DNA of 64,000 bases from Entophlyctis helioformis (taxonomy: Eukaryota > Chytridiomycota > Chytridiomycetes > Chytridiales > Chytriomycetaceae): NCBI GenBank assembly GCA_025526915.1, contig JAHLKH010000118.1, positions 21,246-85,245 on the forward strand, read 5' to 3'. Under the pieces are notes generated by a model. That model searched no databases. It saw only the letters and a program-made list of their open reading frames with translations, and was not told where the DNA came from. Numbering within the stretch: position 1 is the first letter of the stretch; each line of letters starts with the position of its first letter. The translations under genes were made by a program, and so were the position numbers. Shown in pieces: positions 35,201 to 46,914 of the stretch.

Positions 35201-38200
35201 ACAAGCGTGTGACGGCCCGTCTTGATCGTCAACTTGTCCTTTGTGATGGCGTGGTACTCCAGACGACCGTCCACGTAGCAGGCAATCTCGAGTGTGTCGT
35301 GCTGCTTAAAGTGGCGCTGCACTTCGGCGAGCGTCATGAAGCCCTCTGCAGTCAAGACTTCATGGTCGGTTGCCGGGAAGCAGTTCATCGACTCGATCCA
35401 AAGTGTATCCACAGGGCCATCAAGCACAATCCACTTTTGGTCCTTGCGCTCATCTGCACACGCTGTCCTCATCACGCTCGACAGGACGCCATCGGCCCAC
35501 TCGTTTGTGTTGATGTTGAACTCGCCATACAACTCTGCCAGCGACAACGCTTTCGGGTTGACAGCGTATGTCTTGGCGGGAACAAACCGGTCGGCAGCTG
35601 TCTTGGAAAGCCGCGCAAACGTCCCCTGCAAAACCTTCCATACAGTCGTTTTGCCTGACCCCGTCTCGCCAACAATCATGACTCCGTGGCGACTCGTCTT
35701 GGTCTCGTGCAGTTGGATTATCTTGGTGACCATGCCATCCACGGCCTGGATGTTGTTGGCCTTCATCTCGTCGAGCATTGCACCTTTGAGCTCGGCATAG
35801 TCTAGACTCGTGACTTCGACACCCGGGAACAGATCCGACAGAATGGCCATGAACAGTGGCACGTCCTCGGCCGTCAGCTTGGGGATGTTGTTGTCGCGCA
35901 TCGACAGATAGAGAACAACGTCGTCAGGCACTGTGGAATCCATCCGCTTGCGTCCACCAGCGCTGCGCAGAGCAGACGTCAACGCGCGGAGTCCAAAGTC
36001 GTAGTGGTCCTGCTTTGACAGCTGCTGGATGGCCAGTTTGTAAAGCGTGTCGACCTTTTTGGAGAGAATGCGAGTGTTGGAGAAGCCTTCGGCGAAAAGC
36101 ATGATTTCGGCAATGAGCGCAGAGTCGGGCACCATCATCGACACGGGCCGGAACAAGGACTTGAGGTTGTCTGGAAGCTCGACGCGGCCAGCATATCCCT
36201 AATCATTGACGCAAGCGGTCACAGCAATGTCAGCATAGGATCCTCGACGCCATCATATTGCAACAGTTCAACAGCAGGCTAGCTAGAACACGCAAACTGC
36301 GTTGCTGTAGGTCGTGCGCCAGTTACTTACTGGATTCATCGTGATGAAGATGCCGCAGGCTGTATTGAGCTTGATCTCGCGACCCTCGAACACAAAGACG
36401 CGCGCGTTGCGGGAAATGGCAGTCAGGATGCACGAGATTTGAAGTGCAACGACACTCAGCACCTCGATGTCAATACGGTTGAACTCGTCAAAGCAGCCCC
36501 ATGCGCCTGTCTGTGCAAGACCACTGAACATGCGGCCGATCGACTTATAGTCGAGAGCCTCGGAGCAGTTTTGCACAATGACGTATTTCCCCAGTGCTTT
36601 TCCGAGATCCTTGACCGTTTCCGTCTTCCCCGTTCCGGCAGGGCCCTGCGGGCTTCCTCCACGGAACAGGTGGAGTGCCGTCGTCAGCGTCATGTAGCAG
36701 CGATCTGTGAGCGGTGTGATGACGAGACGATTGTTGCTCAGAAACTCGAAGCCGTAGCGGAAATGGGTGTTGATCTGACGGATATAGCAGTCCTCGTCGT
36801 CCTTGGCTTCCTTTTCCCAGTAGAACCGCAGCTGACTGAGCCAATCAAAGGCATTGACACCCGAGCAGTTGGATTTGACCATGCGGTCGATCACATCGCG
36901 AGAATGGACCTCAATGGTGATCAGAGCAATGAGCTTCTTGCGGTCAACCTTGCCAAGCGGGCTGCGCACAAGATCTGCCAATTTCTTGAGGCTGGATATC
37001 TGCTTCTTCTTGAGACCTTTGAGGGCACTTTTCTCGCCCTTTTCGACCTCCTGGAGAGACTTTGTGCAGTCTGCCGTCCATGTGATGAGACCAGACGTAA
37101 TCAGAAGCATGCCTGGCCAGTCCTTGAGCCACTTGTCACGCTTTGCCTTTTTCAGATTGGCGAGACAGCCAGAGAGCTGTTTTCGGAGCGTGACGCGCAT
37201 CATTGCCTCAATGTCCAACAGCCAGAGCTCCACGGGGCCTTTCCCAACACAACGTTTGTGCGTGGAAGATTGTCAGCCAGTGTAAAGAGCAGAACGGAAA
37301 AGAAAGATTCACGAAGCATCGTCAGAGGCAGGTTAGATGAATGATGAATCATGGACAGAGAATACCCATACAATCCACCCATACACCAGCACGCTGATGC
37401 AACATGACTTCCAGACGGCCGGTCTTACCTTCAACGGCGACAGGTGTCGAGAAGGGAACGTATTCTCCCTCTCCAGAGTGCATTCCCAGTGCTTCGTTGT
37501 GGCGGCGGCCATCTGTGCCGGCCATGGCAAGCTCAAGCTTGTTGATATTGTCAAAGCATTTCTTGAGATGCGGTTGCACTGAGTTGGGGTCCTTGGCCTG
37601 GCCGAGGATCTCGAGAAGGTCGTCATTGGACAGAAAGTAGAAGCGCGGGAATGCCTGACGCTTTGTTTCTAGGTACATGTCGAGCGATTTCTGGATCTTT
37701 TCGAGTTGCAAATTCATGTCCGTGAGCGTCTCCATCATGCCTGGAATGTGGGTCGCTCGGAGCGCGTTTCGGTCAGAGAGGATTTGCGCGAGAATCTTGG
37801 CCCACGAGGCATTCACGCTGTCAAACACCGCCGACTCTTTGGGGAGCTGCTTGCGAATGTCCTCTGTGCCGACAAAGATGTTCTCCAGATACATCCACTG
37901 CCGCTGCACAAGCAGAAGGAGCTCGACCACCTCGACAATGTGCGAGAGTGTCCGCTCCCAATGGTCGACTTGGGCCTCAAACGCCAAGAAGAATTTGGAT
38001 GCCTTCATGGACGACAGCGTGACCTGGTTGTCTTCGAGTTGCTCAAACAGCGAATCCGTGCTGCGGATCTTGTAGTAGCCCTTCTCTTCCTTGTACGCGA
38101 CAATGTCCAACTCGAGGGTTAGCCATGCCTCCTTGATCGTTTCAAGGCCTTGCTCGATCGACAGCTCCTTTGATGCGGCAGTCGAGAGCGTCGAGATTGT

Positions 38201-41200
38201 TTCCGTATGCTGGTCGAGCCCGAGGTCAAGGATCTTGTCTAGTGTAAAGTCTGCGCCTTGGGGGCTGAAAGTTTTGCCAACCTCGTCCATGATCTGGTTC
38301 CAGTGGCGGTCACGCATTGCAGGGTTGCGCAGATCGAGCAGCAATGGAATCGTCCGCTTGGTCTGGTTGACGCGCTCCTTGAGGCTTGTGAACACATCCC
38401 AATCCTTCATCTCCTTGCCCATCTTGGCCAGGCGACGCACAAACTTCTGCACAGACTCCTCAATCTCTGTTGCGTCGAGCGAAAGGAATGGCCGCAGCCG
38501 CCAGCCGTCATACGCAGCATTCCACTCTTGAGTCGCCTGCCAGACTTGTGTGAGCAGATCGAGATCAACCGCCATCATCTCCATGTCTTTTGACGAAGCC
38601 TGCTCGATCTTGAATACGCCAAGGCCCTTTTTAAGCACACGCTCTTGGTTTGCCGCAGCTGAAAGCATGGCACGGCCGTCGCTGATTGCTTTGAGTGCCT
38701 TTTCGACGCCGAAACTGGCCAAAAATGGCCCTCGGACGGCCAGATCCTCGCGCATGTTGGCGGTCTGCTTGACAAAATCGTCAACAGAGGAGAGGAGATC
38801 GGCCTTGAACTTGGCCTTGGCTTCGTGCAAGTAGCGCTCCGAGTCGGTCATGGTTTGCTGGAATGCGGCCCAGATTGCTGGGAGCGTCTCGAGTTTGGCC
38901 TTTTCGTCCTCCTTGATCTGCACCTCGTACTTTTCAAGGATCTCGTACATCTCGTGGATCGGGCCAAACTGCGATTCAATGGAAGAGAGATCGCCCTGCA
39001 GCTGCGTCAGAAGCGAAAGGCTCTCGCTCAGCTGCTCAAGATCCTTTGGTGGTGCGCGCAGCTTTTCGGCTTTCTTGGAGAACATGTCGTGGAGGTTGTT
39101 GAGCTCGGTGGCGGCATTGGCATTGAGCAATGTCGTGAGCTTGTTTTGCCAGGCACTGCAGTGGGCCACAAGCGCGTGCTTCAGTGGCGAGCAGTCGAGA
39201 CGCACAAAGTTGACGTTGGTGAGCGTCTCTTCCTTTTGCGTGTTGTTGGCCACCTCGTTGTAGCGGTTGATGTCGGCATCAAATGTCGACAGCGCCGGCT
39301 TGAGCTTGGCATAGCGACGAATAAAGGCGTCCTTGTTGATTTCCCAGATCTCGCGGTAAGAGTCCCAGTTGCGAAGGTACGCCTGGCACTTTGTTGCGTT
39401 GTTGGACATGCCAGTCTGGATGTTGGCAAAGATTTTGAGAATGTCTTCCTCGTTGGCGATGATGTCGTACATCTTGCCGGCCGTGGCAGCCGTCGTCGAC
39501 TCGGGAGAAAGCGTCTGGGCGAGTCGCGGGATCACCATGATGGTCGAGATCATGTCTCGCGCGACCTTGTTAACCGTTTCCTCCAATCGATGGAGCGTTG
39601 GATTGAAGTCAACCTTTTGCATCTCGAGCACGACATTGACTTTGAACAGCGGATGAACCTCGCCGCCACCGTCGCGGTTCTTGCCCTCGCCATTGATGGC
39701 CTTTGAGATCTCAAGCAGCGAGCGACGCACAGCCGAGCGGAGAGCATCTTCCAGCTTGGCGTCAATGCTCTGGATGTAGCGTACCCAGTGGCCATACACC
39801 TCCTTGCCGTCGTTTCTGAAGACTTCGTATGTCTGCTCAAGAGTGCGTTTGATGTCGTCGTACGCGCCAGAGAGCTTGTCGCGCACCAAAGCCTGGTGGC
39901 GCTGCTGCGTTGTCTCAAAGGTCTCGAGGTCGTAGATGCGCTTGTTCTCGATCTGCCACAGAAGCGTCTGTGCGATGGCTGCACAGTTTTGCTGAATGCG
40001 GCGATCTGACTCGAGAAACTCGGTCACCATCTTTTGGACGTCGTGCGAGTGGCGGCGGCATTCCTTGACGAAAAAGTCTGTGATGCCCTTGGATGCCCTG
40101 CAAAACAATTGTTTTGTTGTCGCAGGTGGTTGCAACACATCCAGCAGAGCAGTATCAGCATCGAGAGTGCAAATGAAACGCTAAGGGCACAGTCTGCCTC
40201 GAAAAAAACCAGTCAAGAGCGCACAACTCACCATGTCAGACTGGTGACACCAGGGTTGATCTTGCGGTCCAGGAATCGAATGCGCTCTTTAAACAGCCAA
40301 TGCTCTTCAGACGTCAGAGTCTCCATGATGCTGTTGTAGTCGCGAACAACGAGAAGCACGTTTTCGCGAAGGATTCGGAGCTCTTCCTTCTTGCTATAGA
40401 TCTCTTGCACATGAAACGGTATGTCGGCCTTGAGCTTCTGAAAGTAAGAAATCTCTGCAAACAGCCGTAGAAGCTCCTTGTCAAACTTCATCTCGAGCAT
40501 TTCACCGGGCCGATGAGCCATAAGCATGCCGTCAAGCCGCTCGATGAGGTTGGATCCAATGTTGGTGGCCCACTCAATGTGCGTCTTGGAGTTGTACTCT
40601 TCAAGCGACGCAACCAGCGGATCGTACTGAGCCTTGGCCTCCTCTGCCAAGATCGTGTGGGGAAGGTAGTACGCGTTGGCGAGGCAGCTCATTGAGCTCT
40701 GGATTCGGCGGAGCAATGCCCGTGCCCAGTATGCCGACCCAGCAAAGTCGGGCTGGGAGCGCATAATATCTGGCGTCTTGCGATGGGTCTCAAACTCGAT
40801 CTTGACCGTGTTGAGCTCTTGCAGCAGGATCTGATAAACGTCGGCTGTCTTCTTCTCCACGGTTCGCTTGATCGCCTCGCGCTTGGCCAAATGATGGAAA
40901 ACATCCAGAAGCTCGACGCCAGCCTCGACTGTGGATGCGCCTTCAAATGCAGAGATGATCACATTCTGCATCATAACCTCGAGATCTTTGACGCCCTGCT
41001 TGAAGTTGTTGTAGTCGTCGTGCCACCGCGTCGCCTTGACGTCCAGGATGTGTTTGCGTATATTCCAAAGACTGGAAATAAGCTTTTCAAAAGCAAGCTC
41101 GATGTCCTCAAGGCTGTGCGCGTTTCCACGGGATGGACAATCAAGCAATGTCGACGGTGAGTAAGCCCGTCAAGGCCAAGCCGGTCATGAGAGCCAATCA

Positions 41201-43082
41201 CCATGAAAACTTTGCAGAGTCCGCCGTCTCTTTACCTTTTAGCGATTTCAGGTCCGCGAGATCCGCCAAAGAATGGAATGGGTGCCTTTTCACCGCCCGA
41301 CAGTTTACGAGAGAACTGGATCTGCCCTTCGCACACCTCGAGCAGATCGCGACAGCGCTGCACAAAGGCATCAATCTGCGCAAAGATGCTGCTCTGGTCA
41401 AAATCCCACACGCCCTTTGCGTATCTGACAATATGGGCACACGTCCGCTTATAGATCTGCTTCCACGACTCGCCGCAGTTGATGCTGTCTTGCAGGCTTG
41501 CCATGCTGGCTTGCACGTCGCCGTGGAAGATGTCGTCGAGCGAGATTTTGGCGCAGCAGCGGCGGATGATCTCGTTGCTCACCTTGCGCAGCAGGCTTGT
41601 CAGACGCTCCTTGGTGTTGTAGTACTTGGAGTTGGCCCAGATGAGGCGGATGCAATTGAGCAGCTTTGGGAGAATGGCCGGGATATGCTTTGGCTCTGCC
41701 TCGGCAAGAACGCGGCAAGGATCGCTCAGGGTTGACAGGAACTTGAGGTTGTCCTGGGCCTGGACGGTTCCTTCCTGGATCAGATTCGACAGCCGCAGAA
41801 ACTGCTCGAGGTACGACGACTTGGCCATGTCAAGGACGCGGATGATACGCTGGACGTCGGAGCGGTTGAGCTGGTCCGAAATGCCAGACAGATCGTCGCA
41901 TCGGCTGCTCCAAAACTGAATCTCCTCCAGGGGTCCCGAGTTTTCGGTGGTTTCCGAGGTGTGCTGGTTGTTGACGACCTCTTTGATCTGGCGCGTCCAG
42001 TGGATGAGCAGGGATTCGAGACGCTGCACCACATCCTTGACCTTGACGACCGCTTCTGGGTTGGACAGATCCTCGTTGGGCACGTACAGGACGGTGTGGC
42101 CCTTGATCTGGAACGTGGTGTCCGTCAGAAAGGCCATGAACTTGTGAAGCTGGTTGTTGAATTCTTTGCGGACACTATCTGGCCAGCGCTTGTTGTCAAG
42201 AAACATGGGGACAAAGACGCCCTGCATGAGACGCAAGAGGCTCTCCATGGTGTTCTTGGAGACGCTGCCGTACTGAACCTTGGCCTCAAAGTTGGCCTCG
42301 GTCAGCTGGCTGTCGTCCCCCGAGGTGTCACGGATAAAGTACATGAGCTCCTTGATCTTTTGAGATGTTGTCGGCAGCGAGGTTTGGACATGGAACTGGG
42401 CAGGGCGGACGGCCTCATCAACAAAGAGCACAATCTTGTTGACGGCAGCGTCGGTGAGAAACTCGCGAAGCAGGCTGTCGTGTTCCTCAGACCACATGGT
42501 CGCGTCGTACGAGGCGAGCACAACAACGCTCTTGAGCCGACGAGCAAGGCTGTCGACGTCGACAGGGGGTGGCGGCGGGTTGGCGGCCATGGACGCGAGC
42601 GACGTGGCGCGTGAATCAGCTGACTTGGACGCGTCAGTGCCGTCAACATTGTTGTTGCTGGCGCGCTCGCTGGCCATACCCGGCTGGCCCTTGCCGTCGC
42701 TACCTTCGGGGCCGTCCTGTCCGTGTGAGCTTCCGTTGCTCTCAAGGCCGCCTTCGTCGTCCATGTCGTCCATGTTGTCTACGTTGCTGTTGTTATTGTT
42801 GCCGACGTCGTCGCCCGGCACGCCCTGTCCAGCATCAAAGCCTTCGCCGTCAACAGCTGCGTCCTCGCTGCTTTGACTGTCTTGGCCTGTGCCGTCAACG
42901 TTGGCAGCAGGAGCGGCGTCTGGCACGGAAGGGACGGCCACTGCAGAGTCGCCGCCTGCAGCCGCGGTCGGCACGGCTCCGGCGTCGCCTGCGTTTACGC
43001 GACCGTCGGCAGCTGCCTTGGGCTCATCTACGCCAATTGCGCCGTCTTGCGGTGGATCTCCTGGAGTCTCGGCGCTGGACAT
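26283..43082 (-). CDS. DNAH2: Axonemal inner-arm dynein heavy chain, DNAH2 type, interrupted by an intein
   Basis: A complete dynein heavy chain in about eleven exons. The start is MSSAETPGDP (43082), after an acidic low-complexity leader comes the stem region (43082-41234, about 41119-40231, about 40100-37430). AAA1 has GPAGTGKTET (about 36647-36618) and GCFDEFNRIDIEVLS. AAA2 has [10 protein letters not shown] (near 35670) and Walker B region VLDGPVDTLWIESMN, then the intein. AAA3 has GDVGTGKTS (near 32900) and AAA4 GVGGSGRQS (near 31860). The stalk coiled coil spans exons 31514-30431 and about 30335-28770; AAA5-6 and the C-terminal domain end at 26283. The tail GVYICPLYYFPVRSGTRERP and FWVKRGTAALASLA resembles DNAH2 (I1/f beta chain) rather than outer-arm or single-headed types. 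Exon 36198-31624 alone codes for 1525 residues. The intron 31515-31623 is GC-AG. All four P-loops are intact. Confidence 0.93.
31515..31623 (-). other. GC-AG intron in the dynein gene
   Basis: Exon ...ILSSGE ends at 31624, the intron begins GCAAGT and ends ACGGCAG at 31515, and the next exon begins VPNLFAADELSD. Joining gives the conserved dynein segment SGEVPNLF. No GT donor gives this frame. Confidence 0.8.
33733..35382 (-). mobile_element. Intein (Hint splicing domain plus LAGLIDADG endonuclease) in dynein AAA2
   Basis: The dynein reads LWIESMN, then CFPATDHEVLTAEGFMTLAE, and 550 codons later PVVVGN followed by TVLDDNKVLTLINGERI, restoring the conserved dynein sequence exactly. Intein marks: Cys1 in block A; block B LSPTANHRMYAMV with the TxNH pattern; block C LELYGYWLGNGHLG, the first LAGLIDADG-type helix, with Asn where the catalytic Asp is usual; block E ALRAIVRGLKCADGS, with Asp kept; block F VWCVTVPTKQNLIVFRR; block G VVVGN with terminal Asn and Gly instead of the usual penultimate His; and Thr as +1 nucleophile. 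A basic segment KPPESSQQRPPAKRVASEPS lies between the two endonuclease motifs. The insertion site is the Walker B region of AAA2, a typical highly conserved ATPase site. There are no internal stops, so splicing is expected; endonuclease activity is doubtful. Confidence 0.95.
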
Positions 43083-43147
43083 GGTGTCGTGGATTTCGAA
43101 CTGATTGGCAAGCCGAAAATCACATAACGTGCACTTGTCCTCACACA
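43083..43147. promoter_or_regulatory. 65-bp divergent spacer, dynein heavy chain / CCDC81-like
   Basis: The divergent start codons of two ciliary genes are 65 bp apart. The spacer contains ATCACATAACGTGCAC. Co-expression from one bidirectional promoter is inferred. A longer dynein start at 43148 is in frame but would overlap the neighbour. Confidence 0.45.
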
Positions 43148-46100
43148 ATGGACAGACTCGATCTCGAGGACGTTATCAAGGTCGTCTGCGAGACGATCTC
43201 CAAGAACCGCCGCTTCTCGGAGCTGTCGCATCTGGGTGTGTGCCTTTGGTCCCCGCCAGCGCCGCCAGCACAAGCGCTGTGCGATGCTTGTGCGAATATG
43301 TCCAGAACCACACGGCACCGCACGGCAATGCCCATCCACAGCAGGCTCTCGATGTTTTTGGCAGCCACGCTAACACGCCCGCGCAACATTCCCTTGTTTG
43401 TGTGCCATTTCTGCCATACGCAGAGCTGTGCGACCTCTGGAAGGGGCTATCCAACTACCTGACCGAACAGCTGCTTCTCAAAAAGGTACCAGCCTGCTCG
43501 AGCGGCATGCAGCCATCGGATTGCGACGATCCGCTGTCTTTGCCAGGCATTGCCGCAACTGCTAACAATTGGCCATGGCGCCTTCTGGCTGCCATCAACA
43601 CAACTGGACCATTCGAAAACCCCCGCATCGCACATCCACAACCACGGCTTTGCTTCTCGACCCCATCTTTTGGACTTTCTGTGCTGCCACAGTCAACAAA
43701 CGTCTCTGGGATCGGTGCATTCCACGTCAAGAAGAGCAAGCGCGGCGCAAGCGACGAGTATGCCAGCTACTCTGTATTCTTCCTACCCTCCAAGACATGG
43801 GACAAGGTGCCTGGGTTCCAGATCGAACGCTGCGCGCCGGTCGGTGAGTGATGGCTGTTTGCATGCCATGCTGCTTCTCCTTCACCCTCGCTTTCCTCCA
43901 CGGTGGAGCCTCGCGCCAAGTTTTGTTTGTTCCCTGTCGAGCTTCGCGCAATACTGACTGCAAAGTCTCATGTTTGCACGCCACTATGCCTGCTCGCGCT
44001 CATCTGGTGGCTAACCGACCAACCGACCAACCAACCAACCTGCGCGACCGTCACGCTTGGTACAACACGATCCCCTTCCATACGGACTGTGTGTCCAATC
44101 GTGCACATCTCATATTGTCTCCTCCTTGGCGTCTGCCGATCATCAGGAACACTTGCGGCAGAGGTGCTCAACCTGTCCTCTGTGGCACAACGCACTGGTT
44201 TCTCTCGCGACCATGTCGAAGCAGGCCTCAAAGACATCGTTCATGCTCTGTTCAGAATCCTCAAACGCGGATCAATCGTCAACCTAACCTTTGGCAATCT
44301 CGGCAAGCTTGTCTTCCAGAGCCAGGACGTCAAGTTCAGGTGAGCAACAATCCTGCCTCTGTGCCACATCTGGCTACAATCTCGAAAGTCCCAACACGAG
44401 ACGCTTACTCTTCTCTTCTCCTGGCGCCATCTAGATTCTCGCCTGGCTTCCTAAAGAATCTCAATGACGACAGGCCGGAGCCGAGCGTTCCGCACCGGTG
44501 GGTACCGTCTCCTGATCATTGCGATTCGTTGCCTTCCCATCAGAACTGACCGTTGTGCTTGCGCGACTTCCAGATCGGCACTGCAAGCGGTCGTTTCTTC
44601 GACAATGTCCAGCCAGACGCATGCAATGCCAAGCCCAGTTGCAAAGTACGCAAGCTTGCCAGCAGCAGGAGGCGTAGCCCAAAGTGCACACGGACAAGCC
44701 ACTTCTCAAGCAGCATCGGCCTCTGCCAACCAGAGCACAGGGCCGGCTGGCAGCAACGCCAACGGCAACGGAACCACCAGTAACAGCGTACCTGGAGCCA
44801 TGAATGCCAATCAACAGCAGCAACCGGTACAGCAGCCACCGCAACAGACTGCTGCAACGACCTCGGCCGAAACACGATCGTCTGACGAGCCCAAGTCAGA
44901 CACGCCGCCTTTAAGCGATCCTGCAGGCTCAGCTTTGTCCATTCCAGCGATCAATGCGCCTCAGCCAGTCGCTGCCGCTGAAGGAGACGTACATGTGCTT
45001 GGCCAGCAACTATCGCACGCAGAGCCCGCGCAGCCAGGAGATCATGCAAAGGTAGAGCCTCGCGTGGACACTCAAGTGCGTGTAGATGCACCTCCACTGA
45101 GGACAGAGGAGAGCCCGGCCGAAACAGGTATGTCCTTGCAAAGAGAATGCTGGACTGTTTGTGGCAGTGTTATGTTGCGCTAACATCCTCCTGTTGTGCA
45201 CTCCAACAATGCCGTGTATGCACGAAGCAGGCCATCAGTCGTCCACCTTGACAGCAATGGCCGAGCTCGACGAAGCCGCCCGCAAGCTGGCGAAACTCGA
45301 GGAGCTGATTGATCGCACCTTCTCCATGGAGGCCCGCAACGGTACGTTGGCCACTGCGTGCTACTCTGCAAAACTCAATGCGAGAGAAACGGGGGAATCG
45401 ACAATTCTTCGCCCGAGTCTCCATTGGCCTGTTATTGCGTGCTAACATGCCATGGCATGGCATGGCATGGCATGACATTGTATGGAATTACTCCTGCAGT
45501 GACGACACACACGCATCCGCATTCTGGCAATCGGCTGTGGACAGACCAAAAGTGTCCCATTTGCCGCGCCAAGAGAATCAACCATATCGAAGACCGCGAT
45601 CTGCAGAAACGCACTGAGCAAGAGCACGACAGAATGCTCCTGCATCTGTCGCTCGATCTCGACAAAGACTTTATCCAGAGAAAGCGGGTATGTTCGATAG
45701 ATCCGATGCAACGTCAATGGTCTTGCACTTTGCTCGGCAATTGGGTCTGCGAGTCCCACATGGACAAGCGCACTCGAGAACTAAGACCCCTGCCTGCTGA
45801 ACCATGACTGTATTGGCGCATTCAATGCATCAATGGACGAACGAACGGACGGACGGTTGTGCACAACTGCGGAAAAAATCTTCCAGGAAGCAGAGGCCAC
45901 CAAGCTTAAAAACGCAATCAGCACCGCACACTACAACCACCTAAAGGCTCTCGAGAAGCAGCAGAGCCACTCCAAGAAAGAATCGCTTCCGATGGGCAAC
46001 CTGTTCGAAAACCGTGAGGTCAAGCCAGACCCTGTCATGCTTCAAGCCGCTCTCGCAGCCGGTCTCAAACAGCAGGTTGGTGGCTTATTGGCATTGAACA

Positions 46101-46914
46101 CAATCTTTGCATGTTTGATGGCTTACGCACGACCTGGCTTGCGCAAAAACTTGCTCTAGCTCGAAACAAAGCGGGCACACTCGTCGTCCGAGCGTAATCA
46201 GCGCGAGCTTGAAGATCGCCTTAGCAGCGAGAAGCTGATCAAAGAGTAAGATGCGGCTGTAATGGCAATCGATAAATGCACCAGCATGTCCAGCATACTA
46301 GCGCACTAACATCCCAATCCTTATCATCTGATGTTCTGTGCATTGCTTGCCCGCGGCTTTGACAGGATCAAGGCGGCTGAGCTCCAGGCGCATTTGGAGA
46401 AGATTCAGCGATACAAGCAGCAGCAAGAGGCTCTTTCCGAGCAGATTCGGATCCACCAGTCCATGAAGGACAACTCCAACGAGCCGTCTTTTGAGAATCC
46501 GTTTGCACGCAGCGAGAGCCTCATGGCACTCTACCAGAAGGAAAAGGCAAAGCAGCTGTACCAAGAGCAGCTCGCGATTGTCCGCCAGCGTCGTGAATAT
46601 GCCCATCGTGTCACCGAAATCGAGAAGCGGCATTCACTTGAGCGACTGGCTATGTCGCGCAAAGAGTATGTCTATTGCTTGTCGTGTCTCGGTTGCTTTC
46701 ATGGACAATGGCACCCAGACGCGAGATTAGCCATTCCATATGCGATGTCTTTGGCTGACTATCGACTGTCCGCCTTCAATGCCACAGACTGGAGAAGGAC
46801 TTGCGTTCGATCAAGCAAGGCAAGGTCCGGGCGAGAAGAGATCTCGAGACGTACTGGTCGGATCAAATGTCGTGGAAGCAAAAGCTTCGTCTGGAGCTCG
46901 AGTCCAACTGCTGA
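43148..46914 (+). CDS. CCDC81: CCDC81-like protein with HU-type domains and C-terminal coiled coil
   Basis: Exon 1 encodes MDRLDLEDVIKVVCETISKN. Further exons give ELCDLWKGLSNYLTEQLLLK, NVSGIGAFHVKKSKRGASDE, EVLNLSSVAQRTGFSRDHVE and RILKRGSIVNLTFGNLGKLV with KFRFSPGFLKNLND. This pair of HU/IHF-like folds is the CCDC81 arrangement. After a Ser/Gln/Ala-rich linker (44560-45130) come MAELDEAARKLAKLEELIDR, a Cys pair in QKCPICRAKRINH, and long charged helices such as KAAELQAHLEKIQRYKQQQE and YQKEKAKQLYQEQLAIVRQR. The last exon ends SWKQKLRLELESNC (stop 46912-46914). CCDC81 is a centrosomal and ciliary protein in animals; its role here is inferred from the family and from its place beside a dynein gene. 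Joints in the linker region are not certain. Confidence 0.75.
45448..45475. repeat. (CATGG)n pentanucleotide repeat in a CCDC81 intron
   Basis: About five tandem CATGG units lie in the intron between MEARN and the next exon (VTTHTHPHSGNRLW). Confidence 0.9.

Noticed and set aside
33733..35382. Insertion in dynein read as a spliceosomal intron
   Set aside because: The 1650-bp segment is open throughout, does not start with GT/GC, and carries intein motifs.
33733..35382. Hint domain as a Hedgehog-type autoprocessing domain
   Set aside because: Host sequence resumes on the far side and a terminal Asn plus Thr+1 and an endonuclease are present, which fits an intein.
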